A stretch of DNA of 64,000 nucleotides from Promicromonospora sp. Populi (GCF_041081105.1 NZ_CP163528.1:3410001-3474000), one strand, 5' to 3'; counted from the stretch's first letter, positions 42,079-51,640 are shown. The notes: generated by a model not told the origin, from the letters alone. Made by a program: numbers and translations.

Positions 42079-43770
42079 TCAGGCCAGCGCTTCGTCGACC
42101 AGCGTCTTCGCAGCGGCCTGCACCTCGGTGAGGTGCTCGGCGGACACGAACGACTCCGCGTAGATCTTGTACACGTCCTCGGTGCCGCTGGGGCGCGCGG
42201 CGAACCAGGCGTCCGCCGTCGTCACCTTGAGCCCGCCGATCTTCGCGCCGTTTCCGGGCGCCTCGGTGAGCTTCGCCGTGATCTCCTGCCCGGCGAGCGT
42301 GGTGGTGGTGACGTCCGACGGCGACAGCGCGCCGAGCCGGGCCTTCTGCTCCCGCGTGGCGGCGGCGTCGACGCGGGCGTACCAGCTCTCCCCGTACTGC
42401 TCGACCTGTGCGGCGTGGTGCTCCGACGGGGACTTGCCCGTGGCCGCGAGGATCTCCGAGGCGAGCAGCGCGAGCAGGAGCCCGTCCTTGTCGGTGGACC
42501 AGACGCGGCCGTCCTTGCGCAGGAACGACGCGCCCGCGGACTCCTCGCCGCCGAACCCGACCTCGCCGGAGAGCAGGCCCGGGACGAACCACTTGAAGCC
42601 GACCGGCACCTCAACGAGGCGCCGGCCGAGCCCGCCGGCGACCCGGTCGATGAGCGCGGACGACACGAGGGTCTTGCCGATCGCGGCGCCCGTGGGCCAG
42701 CTCGGCCGGTTTCCGCCGTAGAGGTATTCGATGGCGACGGCGAGGAAATGGTTGGGGTTCATCAGGCCGTCGGCGGTGACGATGCCGTGCCGGTCGGAGT
42801 CCGCGTCGTTGCCGGTGGCGACGTCGAAGGGCGCCTCCGCCCCGGACGGGAGGTCCGTCATCCGCTGCACCAGCGAGGCCATCGCGTACGGCGAGCTGCA
42901 GTCCATGCGGATCTTGCCGTCCCAGTCGAGCGTCATGAACGCCCAGCGCGGGTCGACCTGGGGGTTCACGACGGTGAGGTCGAGGTCGTACCGCTCGGCG
43001 ATCGCCCCCCAGTACTCGACCGACGCCCCGCCCAGCGGGTCGGCCCCGATGCGCACTCCCGACGTCCGGATGATCTCCAGGTCCAGCACGCTCGCGAGGT
43101 CGTCCACGTAGGTCGAGAGGTAGTCGTGCCGGTGCGTGGTCTCGGCCGCGAGCGCCTGGTCGAGCTGCACCCGCTTCACCTGCCCGATTCCGGTGCGCAG
43201 GAGCTCGTTGGCCCGGTCCGCGATCCACCCGGTCGCCTCGGAGCCGGCGGGGCCGCCGTGCGGCGGGTTGTACTTGAAGCCGCCGTCGCGCGGCGGGTTG
43301 TGGGACGGCGTCACGACTATCCCGTCGGCGAGCCCGGCGCCTGGCGCGGCCAGGCCGGGAGTGCCCTCGGCGAACCGCGTCTGGTTGTGCAGCAGGATCG
43401 ACTGGCTGACGGCGGGTGTCGGCGTCCACGAGTCGCGTGCGTCGACCATGACGTCGACGTCGGCCGCGGCAAGCACCTCGAGCGCCGTCTGCCAGGCCGG
43501 GTGGGACAGCGCGTGCGTGTCCCGCCCGATGAACAGGGGGCCGTCCGTGCCCTGGTCACGCCGGTACTCAACGATGGCCGCGGTGATCGCGACGATGTGC
43601 GCCTCGTTGAAGGCGTGGTCCAGGCTCGACCCCCGGTGGCCGGACGTGCCGAACACGACCTGCTGGCCGGGGTCGTCCGGGTCCGGGGTGAGGTCGTAAT
43701 AGGCACCGACCACCTGGTCGACGTCGATCAGGTCGCTGGACTGGGCGGGAGTTCCGGCACGGGCATCCAT
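42079..43770 (-). CDS. pgm: Phosphoglucomutase (alpha-D-glucose phosphate-specific)
   Basis: A 563-aa enzyme that interconverts glucose 1- and 6-phosphate, linking glycogen, trehalose and cell-wall sugar synthesis to glycolysis. The catalytic Ser is in GIVVTPSHNPPRDGGFKYNP; the metal-binding loop DxDxDR appears as ATGNDADSDRHGIV; the sugar-binding loop is FGGEESAGASFL; and the phosphate-binding end is AARPSGTEDVYKIY. The N-terminus contains VVFGTSGHRGSSL. Length is normal. ATG at 43770 is used. It is divergent from the rhodanese gene. Confidence 0.96.
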   Translation of the reverse strand: MDARAGTPAQSSDLIDVDQVVGAYYDLTPDPDDPGQQVVFGTSGHRGSSLDHAFNEAHIVAITAAIVEYRRDQGTDGPLFIGRDTHALSHPAWQTALEVLAAADVDVMVDARDSWTPTPAVSQSILLHNQTRFAEGTPGLAAPGAGLADGIVVTPSHNPPRDGGFKYNPPHGGPAGSEATGWIADRANELLRTGIGQVKRVQLDQALAAETTHRHDYLSTYVDDLASVLDLEIIRTSGVRIGADPLGGASVEYWGAIAERYDLDLTVVNPQVDPRWAFMTLDWDGKIRMDCSSPYAMASLVQRMTDLPSGAEAPFDVATGNDADSDRHGIVTADGLMNPNHFLAVAIEYLYGGNRPSWPTGAAIGKTLVSSALIDRVAGGLGRRLVEVPVGFKWFVPGLLSGEVGFGGEESAGASFLRKDGRVWSTDKDGLLLALLASEILAATGKSPSEHHAAQVEQYGESWYARVDAAATREQKARLGALSPSDVTTTTLAGQEITAKLTEAPGNGAKIGGLKVTTADAWFAARPSGTEDVYKIYAESFVSAEHLTEVQAAAKTLVDEALA

Positions 43771-43832
43771 ACAGCCGATACTGCCAGGTACCGGGCGTGT
43801 CCGTCGCCGCCGGAGTGCTCGCGTCGCCGTCG

Positions 43833-43838
43833 TAGGCT
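43833..43838 (+). promoter_or_regulatory. -10 hexamer TAGGCT, leaderless rhodanese mRNA
   Basis: TAGGCT ends six bases before the ATG at 43845; no ribosome binding site is present. Confidence 0.5.
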
Positions 43839-43844
43839 GAAGAC

Positions 43845-44180
43845 ATGTTCCCGCCGATGCAGCCCGAGGTCCCCTCGGTCCACCCCAGTGAGCTCGATCC
43901 GACGTCGCCCGTCCCCGACGGTTCAGTACTGCTGGACGTGCGCGAGCAGCACGAGTGGGACGCCGGCCACGCTCCGGGCGCCGTGCACATCCCGCTGAGC
44001 GACCTGCCCGCGCGGTTCGGGGAGCTCGACGCCGAGGCGCCGATCCTGGTCATCTGCCACTCCGGTGGCCGCTCGGCGAGTGCCACCCAGTGGCTCAACG
44101 ACGCCGTGGGCTTCGAGGCGACGAACCTCGACGGCGGCATCGTGGCCTGGCAGGGCGCGGGACTTCCCGTCGAGCGCTGA
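43845..44180 (+). CDS. Rhodanese-like domain protein
   Basis: A 111-aa single-domain sulfurtransferase. The core shows VLLDVREQHEWDAGHAPGAV and HIPLSDLPARFGELD, then the active-site loop VICHSGGRSASATQWL with the persulfide-forming Cys, and LDGGIVAWQGAGLPV at the end. Such small rhodaneses move sulfur or detoxify cyanide; the partner is unknown. ATG 43845 fits a leaderless transcript; Met 43857 is an alternative. It is divergent from pgm across about 75 bp and convergent with the GH10-like gene. Confidence 0.9.
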   Translation: MFPPMQPEVPSVHPSELDPTSPVPDGSVLLDVREQHEWDAGHAPGAVHIPLSDLPARFGELDAEAPILVICHSGGRSASATQWLNDAVGFEATNLDGGIVAWQGAGLPVER

Positions 44181-44200
44181 CGCGCTCGGCTCGGTGACGC

Positions 44201-45901
44201 CTACTCGGTGACGCGCGGCCGGCTCGGGCCGGTCTCGTTCCAGACCCGGTCCAGCGCCGTCACGACGTAGGTGTAGTGCAGGTTGGGCACGGCCGAGGCG
44301 TCGAGCCAGGACTGGATGCGCCCGCCCGTGGAGCGGAACGTCCCTACGAGGTTCGCCGGGTCGTCCGTGTCCACGGTTCTCGCGTAGCCCGGCACGCGGT
44401 ACACCGCGAACGACGTCGCCCGGGAGGCCCTGGCGCCCATGTCGGCCACGTGGATCTGGACGCCGTCGGACACCCTGCGGGCCTTCGTGAGAACCGGGGT
44501 GACCACGGGCACGGCCGGCAGGTGCGGCATCGGCGGCACGAGTGCCAGGTTCTGGTAGTGGTCCTCGATGACCTGCGACATGGCGCCCTGCGGGTCGGCG
44601 GGCACGTGCTTCGCCGAGTAGTAGACGTTGCCGTGGATCGGTCCGACGTCGTGGCTGACCTCACGGCACAGGTCGAGGTGGTTGGAGAGCTCGGCCGGGT
44701 CGGTGAAGACCCCGCTCGTCACCTTGTAGAGGGCCTCACCGATGTACAGCTGGGTGCCGGACTGCGCCGCGATCTCGGCCCACCACGGGACGAGGGCCGC
44801 GTAGTCGGCGATCGCGAGCCCGATCTGCCAGTAGACCTGCGGGTTGATGTAGTCGAGCCAGCCTTCGAGCACCCACTTGCGGGTGTCGGCGAACTGGTCG
44901 TCGTACGACTCGGACCCGCCCGTGTCCGAGCCCAGCGGGTCGGTGGTGCTGTTGCGCCAGATGCCGAACGGGCTGATCCCGAACTTGACCCAGGGCTTGG
45001 CCTCCTTGATGCGGCCGCTCATCGTCTCGACGAAGCGGTCCACGTTGCCCCGGCGCCAGTCCTCGATCGTGTCGAAGCCCGCGCCGTACTGCTCGTACGT
45101 CCCGGCGTCGGGCAGTACCTGGCCGGCCACCGGGTACGGGTAGAAGTAGTCGTCGAAGTGCACACCGTCGATGTCGTAGTTCTCGACCGCGTGCAGGATC
45201 GCCCGCTGGATGTGCTCCTGCGCCTCGGGGATGCCCGGGTCGAAGTAGAGCCTGCCGCCGTAGGGCCACACCCAGTCCGGGTGCTGCCGCGCGGGATGGT
45301 CGGCGACGAGCTGCGCCAGATCGGCCTGCATCGACACGCGGTAGGGGTTGAACCAGGCGTGCAGCTCGATGTTGCGCTTGTGCGCCTCGGCGACCATGAA
45401 TCCGAGCGGGTCGTAACCCGGGTCCTGCCCCTGCGTGCCGGTCAGGTACTGCGACCACGGCTCGTACGGGCTCTCCCAGAACGCGTCGGCAGTGGGCCGG
45501 ACCTGCACGAACACGGCGTTCAGCCGGTTCTCCTGGGCCACGTCGAGCCAGTGCAGGAACTCGGCCTGCTGGCTCGCCGCGTCGAGGCCGCTGGCCGAGG
45601 GCCAGTCGATGTTGACCACGGAGGCGATCCACATGGCACGCAGCTCACGCTTCATCCTCGGGTCGGACGACGGCGGCGGTGTGGCGTTGCCCGTCATGGC
45701 CGGGGCGCCGAGCGCCGTTGCGGGGTCCAGGGCCGCGATCGTGACGCTGATCGCCGCGGCCGCCGTGCCCGTCGCCGCCATCGTGAGGAACTCACGCCGC
45801 CCCATCCCCGACATCAGCCCCGCCGCCTTGGCCGGTGGAAGCGACCTGGTGCGCGCATAGGCGGGCAGGTGTGTCGCCTCGTGGCGGGCGGGTTGCCTCA
45901 C
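44201..45901 (-). CDS. Tat-exported glycosyl hydrolase-like 10 (GHL10) protein
   Basis: A 566-aa secreted hydrolase. The N-terminus has a twin-arginine signal MGRREFLTMAATGTAAAAIS starting about 30 residues in. The catalytic part is the GHL10/DUF187 TIM barrel: RELRAMWIASVVNIDWPS, NAVFVQVRPTADAFW, ELHAWFNPYRVS, GVHFDDYFYPYP with likely catalytic Asp residues, and WVLEGWLDYINPQVYWQIG. The last about 100 residues look like a fibronectin III-type domain. Related proteins act on peptidoglycan or polysaccharides. GTG at 45901 is chosen because GGAGGT lies six to seven bases upstream. Confidence 0.85.
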   Translation of the reverse strand: MRQPARHEATHLPAYARTRSLPPAKAAGLMSGMGRREFLTMAATGTAAAAISVTIAALDPATALGAPAMTGNATPPPSSDPRMKRELRAMWIASVVNIDWPSASGLDAASQQAEFLHWLDVAQENRLNAVFVQVRPTADAFWESPYEPWSQYLTGTQGQDPGYDPLGFMVAEAHKRNIELHAWFNPYRVSMQADLAQLVADHPARQHPDWVWPYGGRLYFDPGIPEAQEHIQRAILHAVENYDIDGVHFDDYFYPYPVAGQVLPDAGTYEQYGAGFDTIEDWRRGNVDRFVETMSGRIKEAKPWVKFGISPFGIWRNSTTDPLGSDTGGSESYDDQFADTRKWVLEGWLDYINPQVYWQIGLAIADYAALVPWWAEIAAQSGTQLYIGEALYKVTSGVFTDPAELSNHLDLCREVSHDVGPIHGNVYYSAKHVPADPQGAMSQVIEDHYQNLALVPPMPHLPAVPVVTPVLTKARRVSDGVQIHVADMGARASRATSFAVYRVPGYARTVDTDDPANLVGTFRSTGGRIQSWLDASAVPNLHYTYVVTALDRVWNETGPSRPRVTE

Positions 45902-46099
45902 GTGCTTGACCTCCGGTACTGGCTGCTGGGGGTTGGTGCCGTGGTGCTCGGTGATGTGGTTGTGCTGCTGCGACCTTGCTGCTGTGGTCCCGCTGCTGCG
46001 CTCCTGCAAAGTTGGCCGGCGCCGAGCCGGAAACACTGAGGTGACAAACAATGCCACCGGGCGGCGCCGTGGGGAAACTCTCGCACATGTCGCTACGGA

Positions 46100-46144
46100 T
46101 GTGAAGTTTACAAAGTGATCGAGATCATGAAACTTACTTTCACA
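46100..46144. promoter_or_regulatory. 45-bp dyad upstream of the GHL10 gene
   Basis: TGTGAA (46100-46105) and TTCACA (46139-46144) flank a centre TGATC-GA-GATCA (46116-46127); AAGTTT (46104-46109) and AAACTT (46130-46135) add nearly symmetric half-sites. It is about 200 bp upstream of the hydrolase start and suggests a sugar-responsive regulator site. Confidence 0.4.
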
Positions 46145-46168
46145 CCTCGCTGACCGGCCACTACGGCC

Positions 46169-46477
46169 TCATTCCGGCGTGTGCCCCCGCAGCAGATCGT
46201 CGTACTCGGGCGCGTGCTTGCGGACGTAGGCCCGGATGTAGGGGCACATCGGCACGATCTTGTCGCCCGCGTCGCGCACCATACCGAGCGCGGCCTTCGC
46301 GAGCTGCCCCGCCAGCCCCTGGCCCTCGTACTCCTCGAACACCTCGGTGTGCACAAAGATGACAGTTCCCGGATCTCTCTGGTAGACGGCGAAGCCGGCC
46401 AGCTTGCCGTCGACACTCACCTCGAAACGGGACTCCTCTGGGTTGTCGGTCACCGTCACCTGCGGTTCGTCGGTCAT
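46169..46477 (-). CDS. GNAT-family N-acetyltransferase (YidJ-like)
   Basis: A 102-aa short acetyltransferase of the Acetyltransf_CG type. It reads TDNPEESRFEVSVDGKLAGF, FVHTEVFEEYEGQGLAGQLA, with the acetyl-CoA loop Q-x-x-G-x-A in EGQGLAGQLAK, then KIVPMCPYIRAYVRKHAPEY, the family end. These small GNATs are common and of unknown substrate. ATG at 46477 gives the normal length. It is divergent from the MFS gene at 46542. Confidence 0.88.
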   Translation of the reverse strand: MTDEPQVTVTDNPEESRFEVSVDGKLAGFAVYQRDPGTVIFVHTEVFEEYEGQGLAGQLAKAALGMVRDAGDKIVPMCPYIRAYVRKHAPEYDDLLRGHTPE

Positions 46478-46541
46478 GGGAACATCGTGGCCCACCGGAA
46501 ACAGCGGGACCAGTGTCAGTGGTCGATGCGACACTCGAACC

Positions 46542-47762
46542 GTGCCAGAGACTGCCGCAACACCCAGATCCAATCCGTACGCGGCAGTGCTCCGCACTCC
46601 TGGCGCGCTGAAGTTCTCCGCGGCCGGGGCGCTCGCCCGGCTACCCATGTCGATGATCGGCATCGGAGCGGTGCTCATGGTGCAGGGCCTCTACGACAGC
46701 TACGCCATGGCGGGCCGGGTCGCCGCGGTGCTGGGTCTGGCCCAGGCGTTCCTCGCCCCGCAGATCGCACGCTGGGTGGACCGGCGCGGCCAGCGGTCCG
46801 TGCTGCTGCCGGCGCTCGCCGTCTCCGCCGTCGGCCTGGGCGGGCTCATCACCGCGGCAATGCTCGGCGCGCCCGAATGGGTGCTGTGGCCGTTCGCCGC
46901 ACTCGCCGGTGCGAGCCAGGGCTCCTACGGCTCCATGGTCCGCGCGCGCTGGAACCACGCGCTCGACGACCCGCGTCGCCTGCACACCGCGTACTCGCTG
47001 GAGTCCTCGATCGACGAGCTGGTCTACATCGTGGGCCCGGTGCTCGCCACGACGCTCGCCACCGCCGTCGCGGCGCCGTCGGCCCTGGTGGTCGCCGGGA
47101 TCGCGACGGTGGTGGGCGGTCTGCTGTTCTTGATGCAGCGCGCCACCCAGCCGCCCGTCGTAGTGCCCGACGCCGAGGCGCGGCACCGCGCAGTCGTCCT
47201 CACTCCCGGCATGCCGGTGCTGGTGCTCGTCTTCGTGGCGATGGGCATGATCTTCGGCTCCACGGAGGTCTCCACCGTCGCGTTCGCCGAAGAGCTGGGT
47301 AGCAAGGGTCTGTCCGGTGTGGTCCTCGCGGTGTTCGCGCTCGGCTCGCTGCTCGCCGGCCTCCTCTACGGGGCCCGCCACTTCACGAGCCCGGCGTCGC
47401 ACCGGTTCGTGATCGGGATGGCGACGCTCGGCGCCGGCGTGTCCCTGTTCCTCCTGGCGAACTCGCTCTGGATGCTGGCGGTCGTGATGTTCGTGGCCGG
47501 GCTCGCGATCGCGCCCACCATCATCACCGGCAACGGCCTGGTGCAGGAGATGGTCAGCAGGCACCAGCTCACCGAGGCGTTGACCTGGGTGGGCACCTCG
47601 ATCGGGATCGGCACGTCGCTGGGCGCGTCGGTTGCAGGCGCGCGCGTGGACGCAGCCGGAGCGGACGCGGGCTTCCTGGTCGCCGTCGGCGCGGGCTGGT
47701 TCGCCGCCCTGCTGACCCTGGCCGCGAGCCGCACGCTCCTGAGAAAGCCGGCGGCGCGGTAG
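46542..47762 (+). CDS. MFS transporter
   Basis: A 406-aa protein with about 12 membrane segments. The first loop carries IARWVDRRGQRSVLLPALAV, a variant of the MFS A motif, and later helices include VLVFVAMGMIFGSTEVSTVA and FVIGMATLGAGVSLFLLANS. The group (MFS_1, sugar or drug exporter-like) has unknown substrates. GTG at 46542 follows GACACT by six bases, which fits leaderless expression and places the start right before the first helix. It stands alone between GNAT and NfeD genes. Confidence 0.82.
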   Translation: MPETAATPRSNPYAAVLRTPGALKFSAAGALARLPMSMIGIGAVLMVQGLYDSYAMAGRVAAVLGLAQAFLAPQIARWVDRRGQRSVLLPALAVSAVGLGGLITAAMLGAPEWVLWPFAALAGASQGSYGSMVRARWNHALDDPRRLHTAYSLESSIDELVYIVGPVLATTLATAVAAPSALVVAGIATVVGGLLFLMQRATQPPVVVPDAEARHRAVVLTPGMPVLVLVFVAMGMIFGSTEVSTVAFAEELGSKGLSGVVLAVFALGSLLAGLLYGARHFTSPASHRFVIGMATLGAGVSLFLLANSLWMLAVVMFVAGLAIAPTIITGNGLVQEMVSRHQLTEALTWVGTSIGIGTSLGASVAGARVDAAGADAGFLVAVGAGWFAALLTLAASRTLLRKPAAR

Positions 47763-47887
47763 CTGACCCCTCCTCGATCCTGGCTGGAGCCGGTTGACCG
47801 GCACTTCACCCGCTCTACCGCCAGATCGCGGAAGCCTTCCTGATACGTTTTAGCCGACTTTTACAAAACTTCAAGAACGGACCCGGG

Positions 47888-48352
47888 ATGCTCGTCTTCA
47901 TCATCATCGGCCTCCTCGGGCTGGCGCTCGCGATTACCTCTTTGGTGATCGGCGACTTCTTCGAGCTGGCCGACGGCGCGCTCTCGGGCACCTCGCTAGG
48001 CGCAGGAGCCCTGCTGTTCGGCGCGACCGGCATGGTGGTGCTGTCCTCGGGACTTCAGCCGTGGGTCGCCTACCCGGCCGGCCTTGTGGTCGCCGTGCTG
48101 GTGATCATCCTGGTCAACGTGATGATCAAGCGCCTCAAAGCAGGTGACGACGGCACCCCCGTCTCCCTGGTCGGCATCCAAGGCACCGTGACGTCGGACG
48201 TCGACCGCGGCCACGGCGAGGTGTCGCTCGACGCCACCACAGAGCTCGAGACCCGGCTCGCGTTCTCCGACGAGCCGATCGAGCAGGGCCTTCGGATCAT
48301 CGTCGTCGAACAGCACGGCGCACGCGTCAAGGTCGAGCCCGTCCCGCGCTGA
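47888..48352 (+). CDS. NfeD-like membrane protein
   Basis: A 154-aa protein with two to three N-terminal helices (MLVFIIIGLLGLALAITSLV, LGAGALLFGATGMVVLSSG, VAYPAGLVVAVLVIILVNV) and a C-terminal OB-fold domain (TPVSLVGIQGTVTSDVDRGH, LETRLAFSDEPIEQGLRIIV). NfeD proteins assist flotillins in membrane microdomains. It lies about 100 bp upstream of the flotillin gene, the usual pairing. Confidence 0.85.
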   Translation: MLVFIIIGLLGLALAITSLVIGDFFELADGALSGTSLGAGALLFGATGMVVLSSGLQPWVAYPAGLVVAVLVIILVNVMIKRLKAGDDGTPVSLVGIQGTVTSDVDRGHGEVSLDATTELETRLAFSDEPIEQGLRIIVVEQHGARVKVEPVPR

Positions 48353-48449
48353 AGCGCTCCGACGCTCCTCGCAAGAACCGCGCGCACGATCCCTTTACCG
48401 GCTGGGACCGACCTTCGGCCTGGCCACCGCCCTTACCCCAGGAGCCGAG

Positions 48450-49931
48450 ATGGAACTGACCGGTCAACTAGTGGGCATCATCGCCGTAGTGGCGGGTGTG
48501 CTCGCGATCTTCCTCGTCCTCGCGTTCATCGCGAGCCGCATCCGGCGCGTACCGCCGAACGAGGCGTTGATCATCGTGGGCCGCGGTGCGGGCAAGTCCG
48601 AGGCGCAGATGGCGAGCCAGCGCGTAGTGGTCGGCGGCCGGGCGTTCGTGTGGCCGGTGCTGCAGCAAGGCTTCGCGATCTCCCTGGAACAGCGGCAGAT
48701 CGGCATCACTGTCGAGGGCGTCGACAAGAACCGCATCAAGATCGCGATCAAGGCGTCGATCAACTTCAAGGTGCGCGGTGACGAGGAAGGCGTGCGGCGA
48801 GCAGCCCAGCGCTTCCTGTCCCAGCAGCATCTGCTGACCGAGATCATCAAGGAGTCTCTCGAGGGCTCGCTGCGGTCGATCGTCGGCGACATGACGATCG
48901 AACAGATCATCTCGGACCGCAAGGGCCTGTCCGACCGCGTGGTGCAGTCCACCAAGACGGACCTCTCGGAGCAGGGCCTCCAGGTCGACCTGCTGAACAT
49001 CTCCGACATCTCGACGCCCGGGTCGGACTACCTCGCGAACCTCGGCCGCGCCGAAGCCGCCAACGCCCGTCAGCTCGCCGAGGTGTCCGAGGCGGAGGCC
49101 AACCGGGCCGCGGAGTTCGCCGTGATCGAGGCGGCCGAGCAGATCGCCGTACGCAAGAAGGCCCTCGACCTCAGGAAGGCCACCATCAAGGCGGAGACGG
49201 ACCGGGCGAATGCCGAGGCCGACGCCGCCGGCCAGCTCGCCCGCGCCGAGCAGGACCGCCTCGTGGCCCAGCAGGAGCGCGAGGCCATGGCCGAGAAGGC
49301 TCGCGTGGAGCAGGAGCGCCTCGACATCGAGGTGCGCAAGCCGGCCGAGGCTCAGGCGTACGCGGAGGTCCAGGGTGCCAATGCCCGTCGCGATGCCAAC
49401 AACGCGGCCACGGAGGCCGAGGCGTTCAAGCGCACCACCATCGCCGAGGCGAACAAGACTGCCGCGCTGCAAGACGCCGAGGCGTCCGCCGAATCGGTGC
49501 GCCGCGCCGGTGAGGCTGAGCGGGACAGGCAGGTGGCGCTGGCCGCCGGTATCGAGGCCGAAGGCCGGGCGCGCGCCATCGCCGTCGAGGCGGAGGGACT
49601 TGCGGAGGCAACCACTATCGATGCCAAGGCCGAGGCGCTGCGCAAGTACGGCGAGGCCGCTCTGGTGCAGGAGCTCATCGAGCGCCTGCCCGACATCGTG
49701 CGCGCCGCCGCCGAGCCGATCGCCTCGATCCAGGGCATGACTGTGATCTCGACCGACGGCGCCTCAGCGATCACGAAGAGCGTGACCTCCGTGCTCGGCG
49801 AGGGCCAGGGGGTCATCAAGCAGCTCACAGGCGTGGACATCAACCAGCTCATCTCGAACCTGGCAGGACAGACCAACGGCGCCGGCTCGAGCTCGGCCGG
49901 TAAGACCACGGACGTCGCCCCGAAGAGCTGA
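48450..49931 (+). CDS. Flotillin/SPFH-domain protein
   Basis: A 493-aa membrane-anchored scaffold protein. After an N-terminal helix (IIAVVAGVLAIFLVLAFIAS) comes an SPFH domain (VGGRAFVWPVLQQGFAISLE, IEQIISDRKGLSDRVVQSTK) and then a long Ala/Glu-rich coiled coil (AEADAAGQLARAEQDRLVAQ, VEQERLDIEVRKPAEAQAYA), as in flotillins. The C-terminus has PIASIQGMTVISTDGAS. Flotillins organise membrane domains. AGGAG six bases before the ATG supports the start. It pairs with the NfeD-like gene upstream. Confidence 0.93.
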   Translation: MELTGQLVGIIAVVAGVLAIFLVLAFIASRIRRVPPNEALIIVGRGAGKSEAQMASQRVVVGGRAFVWPVLQQGFAISLEQRQIGITVEGVDKNRIKIAIKASINFKVRGDEEGVRRAAQRFLSQQHLLTEIIKESLEGSLRSIVGDMTIEQIISDRKGLSDRVVQSTKTDLSEQGLQVDLLNISDISTPGSDYLANLGRAEAANARQLAEVSEAEANRAAEFAVIEAAEQIAVRKKALDLRKATIKAETDRANAEADAAGQLARAEQDRLVAQQEREAMAEKARVEQERLDIEVRKPAEAQAYAEVQGANARRDANNAATEAEAFKRTTIAEANKTAALQDAEASAESVRRAGEAERDRQVALAAGIEAEGRARAIAVEAEGLAEATTIDAKAEALRKYGEAALVQELIERLPDIVRAAAEPIASIQGMTVISTDGASAITKSVTSVLGEGQGVIKQLTGVDINQLISNLAGQTNGAGSSSAGKTTDVAPKS

Positions 49932-49943
49932 CCCACCCCCTAT

Positions 49944-50003
49944 GTTGTGGGCGGGATCGTTGTGACCAGGCACCCGTCACCGGCGCAACGATCCGCCCGC
50001 AAC
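49944..50003. terminator. Terminator between flotillin and MFS genes
   Basis: GTTGTGGGCGGGATCGTTGTG (49944-49964) pairs with CGCAACGATCCGCCCGCAAC (49984-50003) with one bulge and G-U pairs. It serves the convergent flotillin and MFS genes. Its first 14 bases (GTTGTGGGCGGGAT) also occur at 19307-19320. Confidence 0.75.
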
Positions 50004-50008
50004 AAGGA

Positions 50009-51312
50009 TCAGGGTTCCGGGTGGCGCGCGTCGTAGCCCCAGAACCGCGGCGTCAGGCGCACGATCAGCCAGAGCAGCACCACGCAGGTGAGCCCGCCGA
50101 CGACGGCCGCCCACCCCTCGCCGAACCACGCCGCCTCGGCGCCGAGGACCATCTCGCCGAGTCGCGGCCCGCCCGCGACCACCACGATGAACACCCCTTG
50201 CAGGCGACCGCGCATGTGGTCGGGGGTGGCGGTCTGCAGGATGCTCTGCCGGAACACCGACGACACGCTGTCCGAACCGCCCGCGAACGCAAGGGCGATC
50301 CCGGCCGCCACGACCGCCCAGACGATCGCCCCGTCCGGTGAGCCCCGCCCCACCAGGACGAGGACCAGCCCGAACGCGGCGATCGACAGGCCCCACGCGG
50401 TGATCGACCAGATGATCACCTGCCCCTGCTTGCGCATGCGCGTCAGCCCGCCGGAGAACACGCTCGCGAGGATGCCGCCGATGGCGAAGGCCGCCGCGAG
50501 CACACCCGTCGTCGTCTCGCCGCCACCCAGGTAGATGACGCCGGCCGCCGGCCACAGGACGCGCGGGAAGGCGAGGACCATCGCGCAGATGTCGACGAGG
50601 AACGTGGTGCGCACGTTCGGCTGGGTGGCGAGGTAGCGCAGGCCGTCCAGGACCGAGCGCAGCCCGCTGGCGCGCACGCGGCCGTCCGGGGCCGTGCCGT
50701 CGGCGGCGGAAAGCTCCGGGAGCACGGGCGGCAGCCGGAACACCGCCCAGAGGGCCGCGAGGAACAGCACCATGTCCAGGGTGTACGCCAGGCGTAGCCG
50801 AGCTGGGCCACGAGCAGCGCACCGATCAGGGGGCCGCCGGTCAGCGAGATGTTCATCGACAGCGTCGAGAGCGCGTTCGCAGCGGGCATCAGCTCCCTGG
50901 GCAGCAGCCGGGGGATGATCGCCGACCGGGCCGGGTTGTTGATCGCGAACGCCGCGCTCTGGAGGGCGACCAGCCCGTACAACAGCTGCACCGACTCGAG
51001 GTCCAGCCAGGCCTGCGCGGCGATACCGGCCACGACCAGCCACAGCACCGCCGACGACAGGAGGGACACCTTGCGCCGGTCGTACCGGTCCACCAGCGCC
51101 CCGCCGTACAGGCCGAGCGCGACCAGCGGGACCAGCGAGAACAGGCCCAGCAGGCCCACCGCGAGCGTGGACCCGGTCAGCGCGTAGATCTGCAAGCCCA
51201 CCGCGACGATGGTCACCTGCGTGCCGATGTTCGAGATCGACAGCCCGAACCACAGACGCCGGAAGTCCGGCGACACCCTCAGCGGTGTGGTGTCGGCGAG
51301 CAGATGGCGCAT
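50009..51312 (-). pseudogene. MFS transporter, frameshifted
   Basis: A transporter of about 434 aa once repaired. The N-terminal frame reads DFRRLWFGLSISNIGTQVTI, ALVDRYDRRKVSLLSSAVLW (MFS A motif) and ALLVAQLGYAW; the C-terminal frame resumes at AYTLDMVLFLAALWAVFRL and ends VRLTPRFWGYDARHPEP. Adding one G in the plus-strand segment 50786-50791 (TGG to TGGG on the gene strand) gives LGYAWAYTLDMVLF. ATG at 51312 starts the first helix. Substrate unknown. The break is as likely an assembly indel as a real mutation. Confidence 0.82.
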
Positions 51313-51633
51313 GGTGCTCCGATCGTAGGCCCCGGTCCGACGCCGGCCGAGGGCCTCCGCTGTGACGTGCGCCTCCCGCGCACGGGAGAGGGCACGGCAG
51401 AGGGCATGACAGGGGGCATGACAGAGCGGGCGCTCAGGTCACCCCCCGATGGCCTGAGCTCCCGCTCTGTTCTGTCCCGGTCCGCGGGCCGGGGCGCCCC
51501 CCAGCGGCGCCCCGACCCCACGAACCTGCCGACCCGGATTTGGGACGGCCCCCGAAGTGAGCCACCGTGGTGACTCACAACCGGAACCGCACCCCGGGCC
51601 GTTGTCTCCGTCAGAACATGGTCAGACCACGTT
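51313..51633. other. Intergenic region with two terminators
   Basis: About 320 bp with no convincing gene. It holds a near-perfect 18-bp hairpin at 51421-51470, probably terminating the repeat-protein gene, and presumably the promoter of the MFS gene to the left. The hairpin at 51608-51640 overlaps the stop codon of the repeat-protein gene. Confidence 0.6.
51421..51470. terminator. 18-bp hairpin downstream of the EEPGT-repeat gene
   Basis: ACAGAGCGGGCGCTCAGG (51421-51438) pairs with CCTGAGCTCCCGCTCTGT (51453-51470) with one mismatch. Confidence 0.7.
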
Positions 51634-51640
51634 CTAACGG
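51608..51640 (-). terminator. Palindromic hairpin over the repeat-protein stop
   Basis: On the minus strand CCGTTAGAACGTGGTC and GACCATGTTCTGACGG pair over 16 positions (two G-U), including the TAG stop codon of the gene ending at 51634. Confidence 0.6.
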
